Positions 59,779 to 64,000 of a DNA stretch of 64,000 bases are shown here, in pieces (the stretch's first letter is position 1; each line of letters opens with the position of its first letter). The stretch is taken from contig OY747717.1 in NCBI GenBank assembly GCA_963556495.2, positions 628,001-692,000 on the forward strand. The letters run 5' to 3'. The notes below the pieces were generated by a model. That model was not told the origin of the DNA. It did not search any database and saw nothing but the letters and a program-made list of their open reading frames with translations. The DNA comes from Valencia hispanica (taxonomy: Eukaryota; Chordata; Actinopteri; Cyprinodontiformes; Valenciidae). The translations under genes were made by a program, and so were the position numbers.

Positions 59779-60560
59779 TCCATCCATCCATTTTCTTCCC
59801 CTTATCCGGGGTCGGGTCGCGGGGGCAGCAGCCTAAGCAAAGAGACCCAGACTTCCCTCTCCCCAGCAACTTGTTCCAGCTCCTCGGGAGGAACCCCAAG
59901 GCGCTCCCAGGCCAGCCGAGAAACATAGTCCCTCCAGAGTGTCCTGGGCCTTCCCCTGGGCCTCCTCCCGGTGAGACGTGCCTGAAACACCTCACCAGGG
60001 AGGCGTTCAGGAGGCATCCTGACCAGATGCCAGAGCCACCTCAACTGACTCCTCTCGATGTGGAGAAGCAGCGGCTCTACTCTGAGCCCCTCCGGATGAC
60101 TGAGCTTCTCACCCTATCTCTAAGGGAGAGCCCAGACACTCTGCGGAGGAAACTCATTTCAGCCGCTTGTATCCGTGATCTCGTTCTTTCGGTCACCACC
60201 CAGAGTTCGTGACCATAGATGAGGGTAGGAACGTAGATCGACCGGTAAATCGAGAGCTTCGCCTTTTGGCTCAGCTCTCTCTTCACCACGACAGACCGGT
60301 AGATCGCCCGCATAACTGCAGATGCCCCACCAATCCGTCTATCAAGCTCCCGCTACATTTTTCCCTCATTCGTGAACAAGACCCCCAGATACTTAAACTC
60401 CTCCACTTGGGGAAGGACCTCATCCCCGACCCGGAGGAGGCACCCCACCCTTTTCCGGCTCAAGACCATGACCTCGGATCTGGAGGTGCTGATTCTCATC
60501 CCAGCCGCTTCACACTCGGCTGCGAACAGCTCTACAGCTACTATTCTACAGCTTTCGCTG
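59779..60560 (-). mobile_element. Rex3 (RTE) LINE with 12-bp target duplication and inverted 5' end
   Basis: The minus strand carries ALYRSVVVKRELSQKAKLS, TLIYGHELWVVTERTRS and LRWLWHLVRMPPERLPGEV, ending in a short 3' UTR with a GATG tail ('catccatccatcc' on +). Perfect duplications GAGAATATAACA lie at 59767-59778 and 60561-60572. About 17 bp at its 5' edge (TACAGCTTTCGCTGGAG near 60547-60563) is in the opposite orientation to the rest. The copy is within the D intron, antisense to D. Confidence 0.9.
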
Positions 60561-60842
60561 GAGAATATAACAGTTTATATATTCTGAAGGTTATGTATAC
60601 ACTTTCAATAACCATATTACAGCAATCAAACCCGTATTATGGGTAGGTGATGAACTTGGAAGGAGTCCTTGCTATCACCCTGATCTTTACACAAAATCAC
60701 AAAATAATAAATGAATGAGTATTTATTGCATCAATCCAAGCTATTAATAATATTTGAATTAAAATTGTCTAATATTGTGGATAAAAAAAGAGGAATGGGG
60801 GAAAATTAATTAAAACTAGTAAAATCTAACTTTTTTCTACAG

Positions 60843-62424
60843 GAATGTTTCGTCACAATTCAAGAACATCATCTCTAAAAGTCTCCTGATACAGTCAGGA
60901 CCCCCTGTTGTCTACCAGCTACAGACAAAAAAAGCTGACTTTGGACCTCTGACAAGAAAAACTCTTGGGAAAAAAAACTTGAACAAGGCCAACAGAACGG
61001 TGCTGCTGGTGGGTGAAACAGGAGCAGGAAAGTCCACTGTCATTAATTCTCTGGTCAACCACACCATGGGAGTGAAGTTTGAGGATGAAATCTGGTTTCA
61101 GATTGTAGAAAGTGAGGAGAGGGGGCAGACTGAAAGCCAGACATCAGATGTAATCGTATACGAGATCTTTGGGTTTGAAGATCAAACTCTGCCGTTCTCC
61201 CTGACCATCATCGATACTCCTGGATTTGGAGACACCAGAGGCATTGAAAAAGATCTTATTGTCAGTCAAAGATTGTTTGATTTGTTTCGGTCAGATGAGG
61301 GAATTAATGAGATTCACGCTGTGGGTCTGGTGGTGAAGGCCACAGATAATCGAGTGAGTGATCGCCTTTCATATGTCTTCAATTCAGTCATGTCTCTGTT
61401 TGGGAAAAACCTGGAGAAAAGCATTGTAGCTCTTGTTACTCACTCAGATGGAAGAACACCCAAAAATGTTCTTCAAGCTCTTGAAGCTACAAAAATAAAA
61501 TGTGCCAAAAACGAAAAGAATCAACCTATTTACTTCCTTTTTGATAACTCCCAAACTGATGACAGATCAGAGGACACTGAATTCCTAAAAATTGCTACAG
61601 AAATTTCAGAGAGAGGAATGAGAGCCTTTACAGCTTTCCTGGAGAGGAAAGCAGCCCAAAAGCTGATAACGACTACGGATGTCCTAAATGAACGCATCAG
61701 CCTGACAGCCTGTATCCAAAACCTGCAGGAGAGAATCGTGCTAACTGAGCAGAAACAGAAGGAACTCAAGCAAACCCATGACGCTCTGGTCAAACAAGTA
61801 GAAGACATGAAGAAATCTGAGAAAGTCACCGTAGAAGTTGATGTTGTCTACAAAGAAAAGGAGCCTCTTAGAACTAAAAAGGTTTTCAGGCAAAACTTTT
61901 TTGAGAAAGCAATGGTTTGCACTATCTGTGAGGAGAACTGCCACTATCCTGGGTGTACAATCAGTCTTAGTCCTCAACATTGTGAGGTCATTAAAAAAGG
62001 CCGCTGCACAGTCTGCACCAAGAAATGTCCTGCATCAGCTCATGTGAAGGAAAACTGGAGATACGTTATAAAAACCAAAAAGGTTAAGAAGACTGTAGAA
62101 GTTAAGAATGATATGCAGGAGGAGATGGTTGACCAGGGCAAAAAGTTTGATATTCTTAAAAGTCTTACAGAAAAAATACAGAAACTGAGAGCAGAAAAGT
62201 GCCAGCTTATTGATGAGTCATATCAACATGTTATCAGACTGGAGGAGATCGCCCTCAAAGTTGATTCTGTGTCCACTTTTGTTCACTTGGATTTCTTGAT
62301 TGAGAAGATGAAGGAAACCGGAGAGACAAAGAAGCTCAAGAAACTGGAGGAGATGAGAAGCCGAATGGATGAAGGAACTAAATTAGCACTGCAATATTTG
62401 TGGGGCAGAACAACTACTGTATAA
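60843..62424 (+). CDS. Gene D: large AIG1-like/TRAFAC GTPase with Cys/His module (main exon)
   Basis: The acceptor TTTTTTCTACAG ends at 60842. With the ATG exon the protein is 530 residues. It has a 60-residue leader (SGPPVVYQLQ, as in A and C), P-loop GETGAGKST (about 61-69), DTPGFGDT (from about 128) and THSDG (about 203-207). A long charged coiled coil follows (IQNLQERIVLTEQKQKEL), then the Cys/His module (about 358-405), WRYVIKTKK, and a helical tail ending WGRTTTV. No signal peptide or membrane segment. All GTP-contact motifs are intact, so GTP binding is expected. The role is unknown; tandem paralogues and GAS-like promoters hint at a defence role (inference). An AATAAA lies at about 62676, after an (AT)n tract. 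Confidence 0.9.
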
Positions 62425-62460
62425 AGAAGTGATGAAGCAAAAGTCACAACCCTTTTAAGA

Positions 62461-62462
<2 letters not shown>

Positions 62463-62531
<69 letters not shown>
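62463..62531. repeat. (AT)n microsatellite
   Basis: About 69 bp of alternating AT just after the gene D stop, inside its likely 3' UTR. Confidence 0.95.
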
Positions 62532-62532
<1 letters not shown>

Positions 62533-63682
62533 GTTCAATGAGAGCATCTTCATTAGCTGCATTACCCCTGTAAGCTTTGACTTTATAAACTTTGATTAGT
62601 TTCAGTACATTAACTTCATATCTTATGTAATAGATAAAGCGTCTTTATAATTGTTAAAGATATTTTCCTTTTCACAAATAAATTTTCTTAACATTTTTTA
62701 ACTGTTAATATTTCAGCAAATGTTTTTTCATCAAACATTCTTTACATCTATGTATCTTTACTAAAAAACAAGCATTCATATAGTTGCACTGCAATAAAAA
62801 CAAATTATTCTTAAAAAATAATGGAAAATATGTTGTTGTTTTTTAACCCTGCCAAAGCTTTTGTTGAAAAAAATATTGTCATGTCTTGAATACAAAACTG
62901 TATGTGGCTGCTTTGTTTAACTCATTGTTTATAACATAAAAAAAATTTTTTTGTTGGTTTGTAACATGATGGGAAATGTAGCTTAGGTTCCAATGAGAAG
63001 TTAAATACGCTGTATTTCTGTTCTGTATAAACTCAGTCTTCTTTGAATAAAATATTTGTTGAACAAAATCTGTTTGCTCCAAATGTGTTTTCATTGCAAC
63101 TTGTTTGGTTCAATCTAAATCAGTTCAGTATGGACATGTAAAGCTGATGGTAAAATAAACTACCACATACCACATCAACCTGTCAGACACTAACATTTAA
63201 CAAATGAATGGTCTGGTAGCTTACTCTAAGTCTTTAAATTATTTTTCCTTTGCATATAGTCCTTCTGAAGGTCTATCAGGATCAGTATTTTGTTGTGTCA
63301 AAAGTATTACTCTAACTTGTCTTTTACAGGCTTTGAGATATTTGTTGTAATTTTGAGCCATAAAAATCAAACAAATTTAAGTTAAACTGGACAGTCCCTC
63401 TGATGTGACAGTGCTTAAATGACTGTCCATCCTGGGTGTCTCTGTGTTGTCCCTGTGAATTGTTCAAGCTGTAACAAACAGATCCATGTTGAACCCTATG
63501 TCATCTGAAGTTAAATGTTGTTTGATCTTCATATTAAAATCTATTATTCTGATGGGGTTTTCCCTGGTTTAAAACGGGACACATCCTGTCTAAATAAAAC
63601 AAGCATGACTGTAAGGTTAACTTAAAATCATGTAAACCAGATGCGGAAAAGATGGTCTTTATGCTTTTATCCTGTCTTACAG
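62532..63682. other. 3' flank of D and intron or spacer before the next exon
   Basis: AATAAA words at about 62676 and 63045 could end gene D. No promoter block like those before B or D was noticed. It ends with a pyrimidine-rich acceptor (CTGTCTTACAG) at 63682. Confidence 0.4.
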
Positions 63683-63835
63683 TAAACACCCAGGGAAGGT
63701 TAGCGGATCTTCATCATCTTTGTCTTCATCATCGTCTTTATCTTCTACACCACTGACTCCTTCACCCACTCCTCTGCCTCGGTCTAAACTGGCAGTTGGA
63801 AGTTCCACTCTTCCCATCGGCGATCCATCATTGAG
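63683..63835 (+). CDS. Ser/Pro-rich internal exon of an unidentified gene running off the window
   Basis: A 153-bp stretch lies between CTGTCTTACAG and the donor GTATGT (63836). One frame is open throughout, entering and leaving in phase 2: KHPGKVSG, a Ser-rich run, then TPLTPSPTPLPRS and LAVGSSTLPIGDPS. Low complexity prevents family assignment. Its phase matches the phase-2 junction after every ATG exon in the array, so it could be an extra exon of a further GTPase paralogue, or belong to an unrelated gene to the right. Confidence 0.55.
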
Positions 63836-64000
63836 GTATGTAAGGAGATATTAGACCATTACATGTGTTCAGCTTGCTGTTAAAGTTGAAGTATCAACCC
63901 CGAGTTTGGCTGGGGTGTTCAGCTTCAGTTCAGCCAAACCCTGAGTCACTATACTTGGCTCCAGTTAATTTGTTGATCACACAGTTCTGTTTTTATAGAA

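Noticed and set aside
5172..62424. Calling the array GIMAP or IRG genes
   Set aside because: The G domain is AIG1-like in general form, but the THSDG motif, the long leader and the Cys/His module are not GIMAP or IRG features. I kept a descriptive name.

Overview
The window looks like nuclear DNA of a ray-finned (teleost, probably percomorph) fish. It is AT-rich and intron-bearing, full of L2/Maui-like, Rex3 (RTE) and Rex1-like LINE remains, tRNA-derived SINEs and hAT/Tc1-type DNA transposon debris, with long (AT)n tracts. The species cannot be fixed from sequence alone. No genuine RNA gene and no prokaryotic feature was seen.

The genic content is a same-strand (+) tandem array of paralogous large GTPases: A (exons 5172-5179 and 5851-7429), a broken copy E (14566-15270), B (28194-28204 and 28699-30172), C (30761-32366) and D (54042-54052 and 60843-62424). 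Each intact copy has a tiny ATG exon ending in phase 2, then one large exon. That exon encodes a G domain (GETGxGKST, DTPG, THSDG), a coiled-coil linker, a Cys/His module whose spacing is identical in all four copies (C-x2-C-x3-CH-x3-C-x8-C-x7-C-x2-C-x3-C-x4-H) and a helical tail. The G domain resembles the AIG1/GIMAP-septin side of the TRAFAC GTPases. I know of no assigned function, and similar teleost proteins are usually left uncharacterised.

Promoter-like blocks are duplicated as well. Two copies of an IRF-site block (1825-2010 and 3425-3603) precede A. A GAS-like TTCTGTGAA block with a TATA box at conserved distance precedes both B (25273-25370) and D (53519-53646). This suggests cytokine or interferon control, which is inference. 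C has no visible promoter or ATG exon of its own. B's stop codon lies inside a possible splice donor that joins C in frame, so B and C may form one 1028-residue double-GTPase protein or be alternative terminal exons.

Between the genes are transposon layers. 1-3420 holds Rex3 and L2 pieces. 8930-13990 holds a minisatellite and a hAT element nested in an L2. 16755-18862 holds a Rex3 nested in an L2. 20538-23058 is an element with long inverted repeats. 32900-39540 holds Rex1, a solo LTR, a Harbinger-like MITE, a SINE and L2 pieces. 39865-46575 is a nearly full-length L2 carrying a second L2. 46640-50700 holds Tc1, MITE and Rex1 remains. The D intron (54053-60842) holds an L1-like tail, a perfect 42-bp hairpin, hAT debris and a Rex3 with a 12-bp target duplication. 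A Ser/Pro-rich exon at 63683-63835 shows that another gene begins at the right edge.
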